The translations under genes and the position numbers were made by a program. A stretch of 63,548 nucleotides of DNA from Bacteroidales bacterium (GTDB taxonomy: Bacteria; Bacteroidota; Bacteroidia; Bacteroidales; P3): contig JAFWOP010000015.1 in the NCBI GenBank assembly GCA_017545365.1, positions 1 to 63,548 of the forward strand, written 5' to 3'. The notes under the pieces were generated by a model. The model was not told where the DNA came from. It was given only the letters and a program-made list of their open reading frames with translations, and made no database searches. Within the stretch, counting starts at the first letter, position 1, and each line of letters begins with the position of its first letter. This document shows positions 26,024 through 35,525 of the stretch, piece after piece.

Positions 26024-26752
26024 ATGTATTGTTCCGTAATAGTTAAGAAGATTCTCAGGCGGTTGGAGAAATGTTTGTATAGCCCGATAGAGGTGTTTGT
26101 CTTCCACGCGGTATCAGATGAGTTCGACGAGAATACAAACAAGAAAGTGGATTGGTCCTCAACGACCGATTTTAAGAATACTATTACCGCGTTAAATAGT
26201 CAATACACATTTATATCATTAACAGATGCATATCATCGAATTAAACATGATTTCTTTAGACGAAGGAAATACGCAGTTCTGACATGTGATGATGGTTATC
26301 GTTCTGTTTTGGCTATATTGCCATTCTTGGAGGGAAAGAAGATTCCCATCACACTTTTTATTAATCCTAAATATCTTGATGGCGTAAGTAGGAGAGAGGG
26401 GTATGCTAATTGTCCTCGTTATATTTTGTATAATCAATTATGGTCTATAGATAGTCCACTTATTTCTATAGGGATGCATGGGTATGAGCACATTGATGCC
26501 ACTAAGCAATCTGCAGAGGATTTCTATGATTCAACTTCGAAATGTAGAGAGGTCTTGAGCGGTCATCCAAGGTATATACCGTACTTTGCATACACATGGG
26601 GTCGTTATACAGATTCTACCCAGAGTATACTAAAAAAGATGAAAATCATTCCAGTATTGACGGATGGAGAATCCAATTACAGGTATCATTTAGGTATTGG
26701 AAGAAAACCTATTGATAGTTATTATTTAAGAAAAGAGGAATGTTACAAATAA
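26024..26752 (+). CDS. NodB-family polysaccharide deacetylase
   Basis: A 242-residue protein with the NodB motifs: TCDDGYRS (87-94, motif 1 with the catalytic and metal Asp pair), GMHGYEHID (150-158, motif 2 with metal His residues) and FAYTWGR (motif 3). It has no clear signal peptide, so it may act on an intermediate inside the cell. It probably removes an N- or O-acetyl group. A gene-free region of nearly 1 kb follows. Confidence 0.85.
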   Translation: MYCSVIVKKILRRLEKCLYSPIEVFVFHAVSDEFDENTNKKVDWSSTTDFKNTITALNSQYTFISLTDAYHRIKHDFFRRRKYAVLTCDDGYRSVLAILPFLEGKKIPITLFINPKYLDGVSRREGYANCPRYILYNQLWSIDSPLISIGMHGYEHIDATKQSAEDFYDSTSKCREVLSGHPRYIPYFAYTWGRYTDSTQSILKKMKIIPVLTDGESNYRYHLGIGRKPIDSYYLRKEECYK

Positions 26753-27052
26753 TATATTATAATAAACCTTCTTGAGCATTCGTGTAAGGTTTAAGAATCA
26801 TTACCGCATTTCTGACCATTGAATTTGGTTATTATTAAAGATTGTGCGAGATAAAGATACAATTTTTATGTTGTTAAATATGAGCAAGTTCGTTGAATTG
26901 TAGATGTATTAATAGACAAATCTTTTTTAGTAAAAGTGTTCGACAGAAAAAAGATTGAGGTTTATGACTAGCCAGGGTGGATTTTATTTGATTTTTTTGA
27001 AAGAGATATTTTCGATCGGATCAAGTTTTACGAATCGCTCTTATGTTATACA

Positions 27053-27192
27053 TGACTGATTTTTTAACAGCCTAGAAGAGGCTGATTTTCAATAACTCCA
27101 TACAAGGCACACGGTGAGGGGAGGACAAAACCTCAACTATTCGGCGTTTCGGAGAAACGCGTTCTCAACCCAGTATAGAAAAAATCAGTATT
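27053..27192 (+). repeat. Short element with ATGACTGATTTTT-type terminal inverted repeats, copy 2
   Basis: Ends ACTGATTTTT (27056-27065) and AAAAATCAGT (27180-27189) are perfect inverted repeats. Inside are three hairpins in series: AGCCT-AGAAG-AGGCT, a weaker middle stem around ACAAGGCACACGG, and GCGTTT-CGGAG-AAACGC. The string TTCAATAACTCC shared with the repeats near 50240 and 60790 links the families. Confidence 0.6.
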
Positions 27193-27623
27193 TTTTTGCA
27201 CTTGAGCGTTACGAATTTACTACTGCCATGTTGAAATAATATGTCTGAGATGAAAGAATAATGGCAATTAGTTGCGTATAGTTATACTAGTAGCAATAGG
27301 GAGATGATTCATATCATTTTCCTAGATGGAATTTAACTCTTTAATGCAAGATTAATGAAAAGACAATATTGGTATGAGCCCTTCTAGATGGTATCCATAA
27401 TGATGGGTTGTACAAATAAAAAATAGTTGAGATTAACAGTTTTTTGTGTCTATATAAAGTAATGGGGGGGGGAGCATTGTCTCTGATGTCAATCTATGTT
27501 AGAATAATGGTCTTGGCAAAGATACGACTCATACATAGATTATCTAGTCCCAATGATGGCAAAAAAAATCAGTATTAATCGTGTTTATTATTAATCCTTT
27601 GGATTGCAGTATACAGAAAGATG

Positions 27624-27654
27624 TTGACAGGAATCTCCAGCAGACCTATTTTTG
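27624..27654 (+). promoter_or_regulatory. Possible internal promoter of the polysaccharide locus
   Basis: TATTTTTG (27647-27654) matches TAnnTTTG, and TTG (27624-27626) lies at the right distance for the -33 element. A start near 27661 would drive the second half of the locus from the GT2 gene onward. Confidence 0.45.
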
Positions 27655-27737
27655 ATTCAACAATAATAGGAAAAAGAAGGTCTTAGACATCTACTCATTT
27701 GGATAAATTGAAGTATTATAATATTCCATGAAAATTG

Positions 27738-28706
27738 ATGAATAAGGAGGATGATGTGAGGTTTTCTGTTGTTGTACCATTATATAATAAAGAAACATAT
27801 ATAAGACGAACACTTGAAAGCATTCTAACTCAAACATTCGTTGATTATGAGTTGATTGTTGTAGATGATGGTAGTACGGATGACTCATTTGCTACTGCAT
27901 CAAACTTTTTAGCGGGTAACATAAAAAGTAAAGTAGTAAAACAAAAGAACAAGGGTGTTGCAGTTGCACGAAATAATGGAGTTTCGTTATCGCATGGAGA
28001 GTTTATATGTTTTCTAGATTCAGATGATTGGTGGGAGCCATCTTTTTTGGAGGAGATGGATCGGCTAATTAGAATGTATCCGGATGCGGGTTTATATGGT
28101 ACGGCTTTCTTTTTAATTAAGAATGGTAAAAAGAAAGTAGCACCAATTGGAGTAGACAATGAGTTTTGTAGTGGATATATCAACTATTGTCAAACCTATG
28201 CAAGGACGTTATGTATGCCGATCTCTTCAAGTTCTGTGGCCATACCGAAAGTGGTATTTAATGAATTCGGTGGATTTAGGGGTGGTATTTCTCTGGGTGA
28301 GGACTTTGACTTGTGGATTAGGATCGCACTCAAGAATCAGGTTGCATTGATTAATAAACCCCTATCTAACTACTTTCAAGACATACCACCACATAAACGC
28401 GCAACACGACGTTTGCATAATCCGAAGAATCATATGTTATGGAATTTGGATTACCTTTCACAAGAGGAAACGAGTAATAAGGACCTGGCAATCTTACTAG
28501 ATCGGTTAAGGGCAAGTGGCTTATATCGTTATTATTTGTCAAGGCAGTATCATGATCAAGCACTAGAGATAATATCTAAAATTGATTGGTCTCATGTTTC
28601 ACAAAAGATATACAGTAGATATCATACGCCCCTATTTTTTCAACGTTGTGTTTATTCTTTCCGTTGTTTGATGGTTAGGATTAAATCATTAATAATTAGT
28701 CTGTAA
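27738..28706 (+). CDS. GT2 family glycosyltransferase
   Basis: A GT-A fold transferase of 322 residues. VRFSVVVPLYNKETYIRRTLESI opens the domain, then VVDDGSTDDS, and CFLDSDDWW carries the metal-binding Asp residues. GEDFDLWIRIAL is the usual acceptor-site region. I chose the ATG at 27738; an in-frame TTG precedes it. It is the first gene after the long gene-free region. Confidence 0.88.
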   Translation: MNKEDDVRFSVVVPLYNKETYIRRTLESILTQTFVDYELIVVDDGSTDDSFATASNFLAGNIKSKVVKQKNKGVAVARNNGVSLSHGEFICFLDSDDWWEPSFLEEMDRLIRMYPDAGLYGTAFFLIKNGKKKVAPIGVDNEFCSGYINYCQTYARTLCMPISSSSVAIPKVVFNEFGGFRGGISLGEDFDLWIRIALKNQVALINKPLSNYFQDIPPHKRATRRLHNPKNHMLWNLDYLSQEETSNKDLAILLDRLRASGLYRYYLSRQYHDQALEIISKIDWSHVSQKIYSRYHTPLFFQRCVYSFRCLMVRIKSLIISL

Positions 28707-28725
28707 TTGAAAAAGCATTTTAAAG

Positions 28726-30123
28726 TTGATACCTTTTTTCCCAAAACAGTTTTCTAGAAGGGCAATAATTGTTTACTTGCTCTCATTAGCTACGGTGAGC
28801 CTTGTATTTTACAAATACATGATGAACCTTGAGTTCATTATCATAGGTATTACTTGGGTCTTGTTGTTTTTTTTATTAGCACATCGTTATACAAAGAGGT
28901 GGGTATACCCTCAAGAAAGTACGTTTATTCGTAAGCTGTTCTTTACTGCGTTAATAATAAGATTAATATGGGTGGTGTTCTCTTATCTATATTTTTTCAT
29001 TAAGACAGGTATACCTTTTGAATTTGGGTCTAAAGATGCGTATGCGTATCATAATGCTGCTATTTGGTTCAACGAAATAGGTTGGTCGGAGGCATTAGAT
29101 TATCTGAGTACTAGGTCTAGAGGAGATGCAGGGTATCCCTTATATCTTTTCATTTTATATTATATCTTTGGTCCGAATATTATTCTCACACGAGTAATAA
29201 AAAGTTTGCTGAGTGCATGGATGTGTGTATTAGTTTATAAGTTGGCAACACGTAATTTGGGAGAAGAGGTGGGTAGGATGGCAGGTATTTTTTGTTGTTT
29301 GATGCCAAATCTAATCTTGTATTGTGGCTTACATCTAAAAGAGACAGAGATGCTGTTTCTGATGATTGCCTGTTTAGAAAGGGCAGATATGATGTTACGT
29401 CGTAATACGTTGAGATTTTGGGATATTGTACTTGTTTTATTATTGTTAACTAGTCTATTTTTTTTAAGAAATGTATTAGGTATAGCAATGGGATTTGCTA
29501 TTTTTACGTCACTTGTTTTTACATCATCACGATTGGTGGGTGGATGGAATCGTATGGTATTAATAGTATGGGCTCTTGTGGCTTTGGGAGTGTTTGCCGG
29601 TGGTACTATAGCGAATGAGGCTAAAGGAATGTGGAATGGACGGACTAGTAATCAGACATTGAAACGTGAGACTCAGGTAAGAAAAGGATATGATTGGGCG
29701 AAGTATGCCACAGGAACTGTGATGGCGCCTATGATTTTTGTATTACCTTTTCCAACCATGGTTGATGTGGACGAGCAATATAACCAACAGTTGATTAGTG
29801 GGGGTAACTATGTGCGAGTTTTTTTAGGAGGATTTGTTCTGATAGCATTATATAGTGCATTATTTGTGAAACGTAATTGGCGTAATCTTTCTCTTTTAGG
29901 TTCATTTGAAATAGCCTATTTGGGAATAGTAGCCTTTAGTGGTTTTGCAAACTCTGAGCGCTTTTTGCTGCCAGGCATTCCAGTATTGATGATAATGGCC
30001 GCATATGGGGTTTCATTGGTTTCGCAAAGGAACTATCGTTGGTTGAAAGTATGGTATTGGGTTGTTCCGATGATTATTATAGGATGGGCATATTTCAAAC
30101 TAGGCACAAGAGGTTTATTTTAA
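28726..30123 (+). CDS. Multi-pass membrane protein, GT-C glycosyltransferase-like
   Basis: A 465-residue protein with about ten hydrophobic segments. FGSKDAYAYHNAAIWF after the second or third helix and GDAGYPLYLFILYYIFGPN resemble the first periplasmic loop of GT39/ArnT-like GT-C enzymes, which use a lipid-linked sugar outside the membrane. It is also the only protein in the locus that could serve as a Wzy-type polymerase. The start is probably TTG at 28726: the first ATG is about 32 codons in and would remove a membrane helix. Confidence 0.6.
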   Translation: MIPFFPKQFSRRAIIVYLLSLATVSLVFYKYMMNLEFIIIGITWVLLFFLLAHRYTKRWVYPQESTFIRKLFFTALIIRLIWVVFSYLYFFIKTGIPFEFGSKDAYAYHNAAIWFNEIGWSEALDYLSTRSRGDAGYPLYLFILYYIFGPNIILTRVIKSLLSAWMCVLVYKLATRNLGEEVGRMAGIFCCLMPNLILYCGLHLKETEMLFLMIACLERADMMLRRNTLRFWDIVLVLLLLTSLFFLRNVLGIAMGFAIFTSLVFTSSRLVGGWNRMVLIVWALVALGVFAGGTIANEAKGMWNGRTSNQTLKRETQVRKGYDWAKYATGTVMAPMIFVLPFPTMVDVDEQYNQQLISGGNYVRVFLGGFVLIALYSALFVKRNWRNLSLLGSFEIAYLGIVAFSGFANSERFLLPGIPVLMIMAAYGVSLVSQRNYRWLKVWYWVVPMIIIGWAYFKLGTRGLF

Positions 30124-30162
30124 GAATTAAATAGTAGTAAAAAAAATTATTAATAAATAAAA

Positions 30163-31176
30163 ATGAAAATAGTTATCACAGGCGGAGCTGGTTTTATAGG
30201 TTCTAATTTGTGCGAATATTTTGCTACAAGAGGTGATGAAGTCACTTGTCTGGACAATCTGTCGACAGGATTTAAACATAATATTGAACAGTTGTTGGAT
30301 AAACCGAACTTTCATTTTGTTGAAGGGGACATCCGTAATATTGAAACTTGTAGATTAGTTGTACAAGATCAGGATATAGTTCTGCATGAGGCGGCTTTAG
30401 GTAGTGTCCCTCGAAGCATAAAAGATCCAATCAATACGAATAGCAATAACATTGATGGTTTTCTGAATATGTTGGTGGCATCCAGAGATGCTGGGGTGAA
30501 ACGTTTCGTTTATGCAGCGAGTTCTTCTACCTATGGTGATAGTAAGGAGCTTCCTAAAATAGAACATAATATTGGCCGTCCTTTATCCCCATATGCAATT
30601 ACTAAGTATGTTAATGAATTGTATGCTAAAGTGTTCACCTCATTATATGGATTGGAGACCGTAGGCTTACGTTATTTTAATGTTTTTGGTCGTCGTCAGG
30701 ATCCCAATGGTGCTTATGCAGCTGTTATTCCTTTATGGGTTAGATCATTGATACACCATGAGTCTCCTTATATCAATGGAGATGGCAGCTATTCTCGTGA
30801 TTTCACATATATAGATAATGTGATTCAGGCAAATGAACTTGCGGCAACAATTCCATCAAATCAGCTTATGGAGAGGCTGGGCCATTATAATGCCTCTTTA
30901 CCATTGAATGCGCCTAAAGATATGATCTTTAATGTTGCGTATGGTGGTAATACGACGCTGAATGAATTATTTAAGTGTTTACGAAAAAATCTGGCAAAAT
31001 ATGATGTTGCAATAGGAAAGATTGAACCTGTCTATAGAGAAAATAGACCAGGAGATATACCTCATTCCCAGGCATCTATAAGAAAGGCCCAGGAAATATT
31101 GGGCTACAATCCAAAGTATGACGCATTGAATGGTTTTACTCAGGCATGTGAATGGTATTGGAATAATTTGAAATAA
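30163..31176 (+). CDS. UDP-N-acetylglucosamine(uronate) 4-epimerase, WbpP/TviC-like
   Basis: Interconverts UDP-GlcNAc and UDP-GalNAc, or the corresponding uronates as in Vi antigen synthesis. It has an SDR fold with TGGAGFIG at 6-13, GSVPRSI at 80-86 (a mark of the WbpP/TviC group that accepts N-acetylated substrates), SSSTYG and Y144-AIT-K148. The next gene starts one base after its stop. It is one of two 4-epimerases in the locus; the other belongs to the glucuronate group. Confidence 0.85.
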   Translation: MKIVITGGAGFIGSNLCEYFATRGDEVTCLDNLSTGFKHNIEQLLDKPNFHFVEGDIRNIETCRLVVQDQDIVLHEAALGSVPRSIKDPINTNSNNIDGFLNMLVASRDAGVKRFVYAASSSTYGDSKELPKIEHNIGRPLSPYAITKYVNELYAKVFTSLYGLETVGLRYFNVFGRRQDPNGAYAAVIPLWVRSLIHHESPYINGDGSYSRDFTYIDNVIQANELAATIPSNQLMERLGHYNASLPLNAPKDMIFNVAYGGNTTLNELFKCLRKNLAKYDVAIGKIEPVYRENRPGDIPHSQASIRKAQEILGYNPKYDALNGFTQACEWYWNNLK

Positions 31177-32127
31177 ATGAAAGTACTGTTTGTAGCTAGT
31201 GGTAATAAGGCAGTAGGGACGATAAGTGCCTTTATCAGTTCCCAATACGAGTCTTTGCAGCAAGAAGGTGTAGAGATGTCACTATTTGCTGTAAGGGGAC
31301 ATGGCATTAAGGGTTATTTAAAGAATCTTGCACTGTTGCGCAGTCTTATAAAGCAAGGCAAACCAGACGTGGTTCATGCTCACTATTCAGCATGTGGTTA
31401 TCTATCTAGTATTGCATCTTTAGGGCTAAGGACTAAAGTTGTTGTTTCTATTCTTGGTAGTTTTCCGAAAAAAAGTTTCAAGTTATATTTTGTCCGTTTT
31501 TGTATAGACCATGTGTGGAATACTACTATCGTTAAATCGGAAAGAACCAGAAATCAGTTAAATCGGAATTTGCCAGTTGTTCCCAATGGTGTTAATCTCT
31601 CTCAATTCGAGTTAATCAACCAGGATGAGGCCAGAAGGCAGTTAGGACTAGAGCCAGCGTTAAAATATGTGATATTTATGTCTAATCCGTCCCGTCCAGA
31701 AAAAAATTATTCTCTTGCCGAATTATCTGTTAAATCTTTAAATGATAATACCGTCAATCTGATTCCAGTATTTGATAAGCCTCATTATGAAGTGGTAAAG
31801 TATATGTGTGCTGCTGATGTATTAATTATGACATCGTATAATGAAGGTTCCCCAAATGTGATTAAAGAGGCAATGGCTTGTAACTGTCCAATTGTTACTA
31901 CTGATGTGGGTGATGTTAAGTGGGTTACTGATGGGGTGGAAGGTACTTATGTTGCTTCCACATATGAGCCAACGGAAATTGCCCAACTATTAAGGAAAGC
32001 TGTAAATTTCCCGAATCGCACAAAAGGTCGAGAAAAAATCATTAAACTAAAACTGACTACCGAAGAAACGGCAAAAAGACTATGTGGAATTTATTCCAGT
32101 GATGTTTCACAACGAAAGGTTAGTTAA
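31177..32127 (+). CDS. GT4 family glycosyltransferase (GT-B fold)
   Basis: A 316-residue retaining-type transferase. KPDVVHAHYSACGYLSSIAS marks the N-terminal Rossmann domain, and VPNGVNLSQF the linker region. The C-terminal domain has TSYNEGSPNVIKEAMACNCPIVTTDVGD, the GT4 donor-binding motif with its conserved Glu residues. It starts immediately after the 4-epimerase stop. Confidence 0.9.
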   Translation: MKVLFVASGNKAVGTISAFISSQYESLQQEGVEMSLFAVRGHGIKGYLKNLALLRSLIKQGKPDVVHAHYSACGYLSSIASLGLRTKVVVSILGSFPKKSFKLYFVRFCIDHVWNTTIVKSERTRNQLNRNLPVVPNGVNLSQFELINQDEARRQLGLEPALKYVIFMSNPSRPEKNYSLAELSVKSLNDNTVNLIPVFDKPHYEVVKYMCAADVLIMTSYNEGSPNVIKEAMACNCPIVTTDVGDVKWVTDGVEGTYVASTYEPTEIAQLLRKAVNFPNRTKGREKIIKLKLTTEETAKRLCGIYSSDVSQRKVS

Positions 32128-32232
32128 TGGTTTCTTGCTCTCAGTAACAAAAGTCAGGTTGTTATAAAGAATAGTCGAAGAACAGTCTTTGTAGTTATAG
32201 TATATTAATAGTTACTTAAGTGGAAGCATTTT

Positions 32233-33279
32233 ATGAACTATTTGTCGTCGAAATATGACTTATCGGTTATTAATTACTATCTAGATACAGAGTTTGTAAA
32301 GGAAAGAAAACCTGAAGTAAATATATATGAAAATGGTGTCCTTTTCCCTCCGGGTACCAATCATAAGCCAGGTGTATTCAGTGCGGCTGATGCCAGTGAA
32401 GTATCGGTTGAAATAAATCAAGCGGTTGTTTATTTGGGGTGTTTTGACATTTCGCATTTTGGTAATATTTTGGTTGATGAGATTAGTCGATTGTGGTATA
32501 ATAATATAGAAGGGGTAAAATGGGCATTTATAGCGACAAAAAGATTTGATCCAAAGTATTTGCATATTTTTCTAGAATTTCTTGGAATAGAAAAGGACAG
32601 AGTCATTAGGGTATCATCGCCAACAAGATTTTCATGTATCTATGTACCCGCTATGACCTTTTTACATCGTCGTTTTGTCCTTCAAGAGTACAGTAGTATA
32701 TATGAGAGAATGTTCCAAAATATGAAATTCAAGAGCGAGTATGAGACATATGAGAAGATATATCTTACTAGGCGTAAATTGAGAAAGAAGAAAGAAATCG
32801 GAGAATGGAGGTTTGAGTTTTTTTTTAAGTCGAATGGGTATAAGGTCATAGCTCCTGAGAGATTGTCTATCGAACAGCAGGCCTTAGTAATGAGGAATGC
32901 CCAAAACATTGCTTCAATAGAAGGCACTCATGCGCATGGGGTAGTTTGGTGTAGAAGGGCAAATAGTAATAATATGAAGCAGATAATTCTCCGTAAGCAG
33001 AGTGAATGTATTCCGAGACAGATGATGTTGAATCAGTTGTGGGCCATAGATACTTCCTTTGTTGATATTTTCGAAGAGCCGTTTAAAAGATTCCCGATAT
33101 CGCATGACAGAGGACCTTTCTTGTTGCGGTGGTCAGAACAGATTGAACAATTCGCAAAGGATAATAATATGATTGTACCTAAGAGGTGTCGTTATGGGTT
33201 TGTTCAAGATTATATTGGGTATGTAGTAAAATGTTTCTTATATTGGATGAAACATAATTTAAAAAGTATAATGAAATGA
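32233..33279 (+). CDS. GT61 (DUF563)-like glycosyltransferase
   Basis: A 348-residue protein. HFGNILVDEISRLWY, YLTRRKLRKKK and NIASIEGTHAHGVVWCRRA match in order the blocks of GT61 family proteins (H-[FW]xHxxxE-like, (S/T)RR, and a G-x-H-G block). The fold is GT-B-like and probably cytoplasmic. The stop overlaps the next start (ATGA). Confidence 0.7.
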   Translation: MNYLSSKYDLSVINYYLDTEFVKERKPEVNIYENGVLFPPGTNHKPGVFSAADASEVSVEINQAVVYLGCFDISHFGNILVDEISRLWYNNIEGVKWAFIATKRFDPKYLHIFLEFLGIEKDRVIRVSSPTRFSCIYVPAMTFLHRRFVLQEYSSIYERMFQNMKFKSEYETYEKIYLTRRKLRKKKEIGEWRFEFFFKSNGYKVIAPERLSIEQQALVMRNAQNIASIEGTHAHGVVWCRRANSNNMKQIILRKQSECIPRQMMLNQLWAIDTSFVDIFEEPFKRFPISHDRGPFLLRWSEQIEQFAKDNNMIVPKRCRYGFVQDYIGYVVKCFLYWMKHNLKSIMK

Positions 33280-33734
33280 TAATAGCGTTGTTATCGCTCG
33301 GATGGTTTGGGGATTTTCATAAACTGAAGAAATCTGCGCAAAATAAAAGAAATTGGTTTGGTAGAATAGCGTACAAACTGTTTTGTTTAAAACATCAGTG
33401 CTATATTAGTAGGAATAGCTCTATAGCTGATGATGTTTGGTTTCCTCATATGACTGGAATACATATAGCAAATGATGTCATTATCGGAAAGGGTAGTACG
33501 ATTTATCAGAATGTTACATTAGGCTCCAATTATCTCAAAGGAACAAAGCGCCCTGGTGCGCCCAAGATAGGTAATAATGTGTTGATTGGCGCTAATGTTT
33601 GTATAATAGGAGGAGTTAAGGTAGGAGACAACGTTAAAATTGGTGCAGGATGTGTGATTGTAGAAGATGTCCCTAGGGATTCAGTTGTTGTTATGTGCAA
33701 GCCTAGAATACTAAATGCAAATGTCAAAAATTAA
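33276..33734 (+). CDS. Serine acetyltransferase-like hexapeptide O-acetyltransferase
   Basis: A 152-residue left-handed beta-helix acyltransferase. Hexapeptide repeats run through GIHIANDVIIGKGSTIYQNVTLG and IGNNVLIGANVCIIGGVKVGDNVKIGAGCVI, with the catalytic-type His in PHMTGIHI. It resembles CysE, but the position inside a polysaccharide locus and the small N-terminal domain favour acetylation of a sugar hydroxyl, from acetyl-CoA in the cytoplasm. Confidence 0.8.
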   Translation: MIIALLSLGWFGDFHKLKKSAQNKRNWFGRIAYKLFCLKHQCYISRNSSIADDVWFPHMTGIHIANDVIIGKGSTIYQNVTLGSNYLKGTKRPGAPKIGNNVLIGANVCIIGGVKVGDNVKIGAGCVIVEDVPRDSVVVMCKPRILNANVKN

Positions 33735-35034
33735 AGAAAATATACTGCTTAAGTGTATGTTCCCATTAGTAGATTCTATAATGGGAACTTGTGCTATGAA
33801 ATGGTACAAGCAAATTCTGCTCATGAATAGTTGGTCAAAACAGGATGTGCTTGATTGGCAGACCCAGCAACTTCATTTGCTTGTTGAACATGCATACCAT
33901 CATACACGCTATTATCGTGAGGTGATGGATGAGTTGAAAATACTTCCTCAGGATATAAAAAAGCTGGATGACATTAAGTTATTTCCAATACTGACTAGAG
34001 AGATTATCAAGGAAAGGTTTGATGATATAGTTTCAGATAACATTAAACAATATCCCCATCGTATTTGCTTTACGGGAGGTTCTACGGGCCAGCCCATGAG
34101 ATATATTTGCGGAGAAAACACTTGGGGGTTTGTCACTGCCATGAAAATATTCTCATGGCAAAAGGTGGGATATGAATATGGGGATAGGTTTGTTTCATTG
34201 GGTAGCTCTTCTCTCTTTCCAGTAAATAAGAAAAGTTTCATTCATGAAATATATTTTCGGTTCAGAAATACAATACCACTGAACGGAATGAACATGGAGG
34301 ATGAAATATGTGCCAATTATATGGATATAATCAAAAGGCATAAAATCAGATATATATATGGTTATGCCACAGCGATATACCTATTAGCACGTTTTTGCCA
34401 TGAGAATAATGTAAAATGGCATTTTGATGCAGTTTTCTCTACGGCAGAGAAGTTGACACCCCTCTATAGACAAGTTATCTCCGAGACTTGGGACATCGAT
34501 GTTATGGATTGTTATGGTAGTAAAGATGGTGGTATTACAGCTTATGAAGTAGAGCCCGGTAAGTATCATGTTGGTTATGCCTCCTGGTTTGAGGCATCTG
34601 ATGTTGAACCTGCTGAACTGTATGCAACAAACTTAATCGATTTGGCATTTCCAGTTATCCGCTATTTTAACCGTGATGAAGTGCAATTGTGGAATGATTC
34701 TGTTAATAGTCAATATAATGGGCAATTATTGAAAGAGGTCGTAGGCAGAACTTCTGATGTCGTCGTTTTTGATAATGGACATAAACTTACAACTTCGGGA
34801 TTCAATAGTCTTTTCAGAGGGTTTAATGTAGAAGCTTTTAGAATTTGTAAGAATGGTGGTTTATCTGTATTGGTTCAGATTCAAAAAAGAGAAACATATA
34901 CTCAAAATGAACATGACTTGCTTTATGCAACTATAAAGAAGTATGTTGGGGATGAAGTGAATGTGACTTTTGAGTATGTTGATGGTTTTGAACCATTAAA
35001 GAATGGTAAAAGAAGTTTCTTGTATAATCAATAA
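33715..35034 (+). CDS. CapK / phenylacetate-CoA ligase-like adenylate-forming protein
   Basis: A 439-residue protein of the CapK (coenzyme F390 synthetase-like) family, often found in capsule loci with unknown function. The nucleotide-binding motif is CFTGGSTGQPM (118-128), followed by YGYATAIYLLARF, DCYGSKDGG and YFNRDEVQLW. It could activate an acid for attachment to the glycan, making it a third adenylate-forming enzyme in the locus. It overlaps the acetyltransferase by 20 bp; a second in-frame ATG at 33721 is equally possible. Confidence 0.75.
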   Translation: MQMSKIKENILLKCMFPLVDSIMGTCAMKWYKQILLMNSWSKQDVLDWQTQQLHLLVEHAYHHTRYYREVMDELKILPQDIKKLDDIKLFPILTREIIKERFDDIVSDNIKQYPHRICFTGGSTGQPMRYICGENTWGFVTAMKIFSWQKVGYEYGDRFVSLGSSSLFPVNKKSFIHEIYFRFRNTIPLNGMNMEDEICANYMDIIKRHKIRYIYGYATAIYLLARFCHENNVKWHFDAVFSTAEKLTPLYRQVISETWDIDVMDCYGSKDGGITAYEVEPGKYHVGYASWFEASDVEPAELYATNLIDLAFPVIRYFNRDEVQLWNDSVNSQYNGQLLKEVVGRTSDVVVFDNGHKLTTSGFNSLFRGFNVEAFRICKNGGLSVLVQIQKRETYTQNEHDLLYATIKKYVGDEVNVTFEYVDGFEPLKNGKRSFLYNQ

Positions 35035-35041
35035 TGAGGTT

Positions 35042-35521
35042 ATGGCAAACAATCATAGAACATTTTGGTCAGTGGTTAGGGGGATATGGATACGCTTTTG
35101 GTCTGTTATAGCTCCATTTACATTTCCAGCACAAGTGACGACTTTTATTCACCGTCTTCGTGGAGTGCATGTGGGAAGGGGATCCAAGATTGCCCGGACA
35201 GTGATAATTGATGACTCACGTCCAGAGTTTATCACGATAGGCCAAAATGTATGGGTTACAGCAGGCTGTCAGCTACTTTGCCATCAGAGGGATTTGTCAC
35301 AATATGAGGTGGGCAAAGCTGTGATGGACCTTGAATTGAAGTATGCTCCCATCGTTATAGAAGATGGAGCCCACATAGGAATAGGAAGCATCATCATGCC
35401 TGGTGTCACGATTGGAGCAGGTGCGGTTATCGGTGCTGGATCAGTGGTTACTAGGAGTATCCCCCCACATTGTGTGGCGGTAGGAGTACCTTGCAAGGTG
35501 GTCAAAACATTTGAAAAATAA
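35042..35521 (+). CDS. Hexapeptide-repeat acyltransferase (WcaF/maltose acetyltransferase-like)
   Basis: A 159-residue left-handed beta-helix protein. RGVHVGRGSKIARTVIIDD, FITIGQNVWVTAGCQLLCHQRD and IGIGSIIMPGVTIGAGAVIGAGSVVTRSIPPHCVAVGVPCKVV are typical of sugar O-acetyltransferases, including the GNPAK-like end. The ATG at 35042, 8 nt after the CapK stop, was chosen over an upstream start at 35003 that overlaps CapK. Confidence 0.82.
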   Translation: MANNHRTFWSVVRGIWIRFWSVIAPFTFPAQVTTFIHRLRGVHVGRGSKIARTVIIDDSRPEFITIGQNVWVTAGCQLLCHQRDLSQYEVGKAVMDLELKYAPIVIEDGAHIGIGSIIMPGVTIGAGAVIGAGSVVTRSIPPHCVAVGVPCKVVKTFEK

Positions 35522-35525
35522 TAAA

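Larger units (their letters stand above)
26753..27737. other. Gene-free region of about 980 bp inside the locus
   Basis: AT-rich, with stops in all frames. It holds the second copy of the ATGACTGATTTTT element (27053-27192), a run of nine G (27464-27472) and a promoter-like site near 27650. It splits the locus into an upstream half (export, fucose, acyl module) and a downstream half (ManNAcA genes, Wza, Wzc). Confidence 0.5.

Noticed and set aside
27464..27472. Run of nine G, considered as a phase-variation tract
   Set aside because: It lies in a gene-free region, not in a coding frame, and is not within a recognisable promoter spacing.
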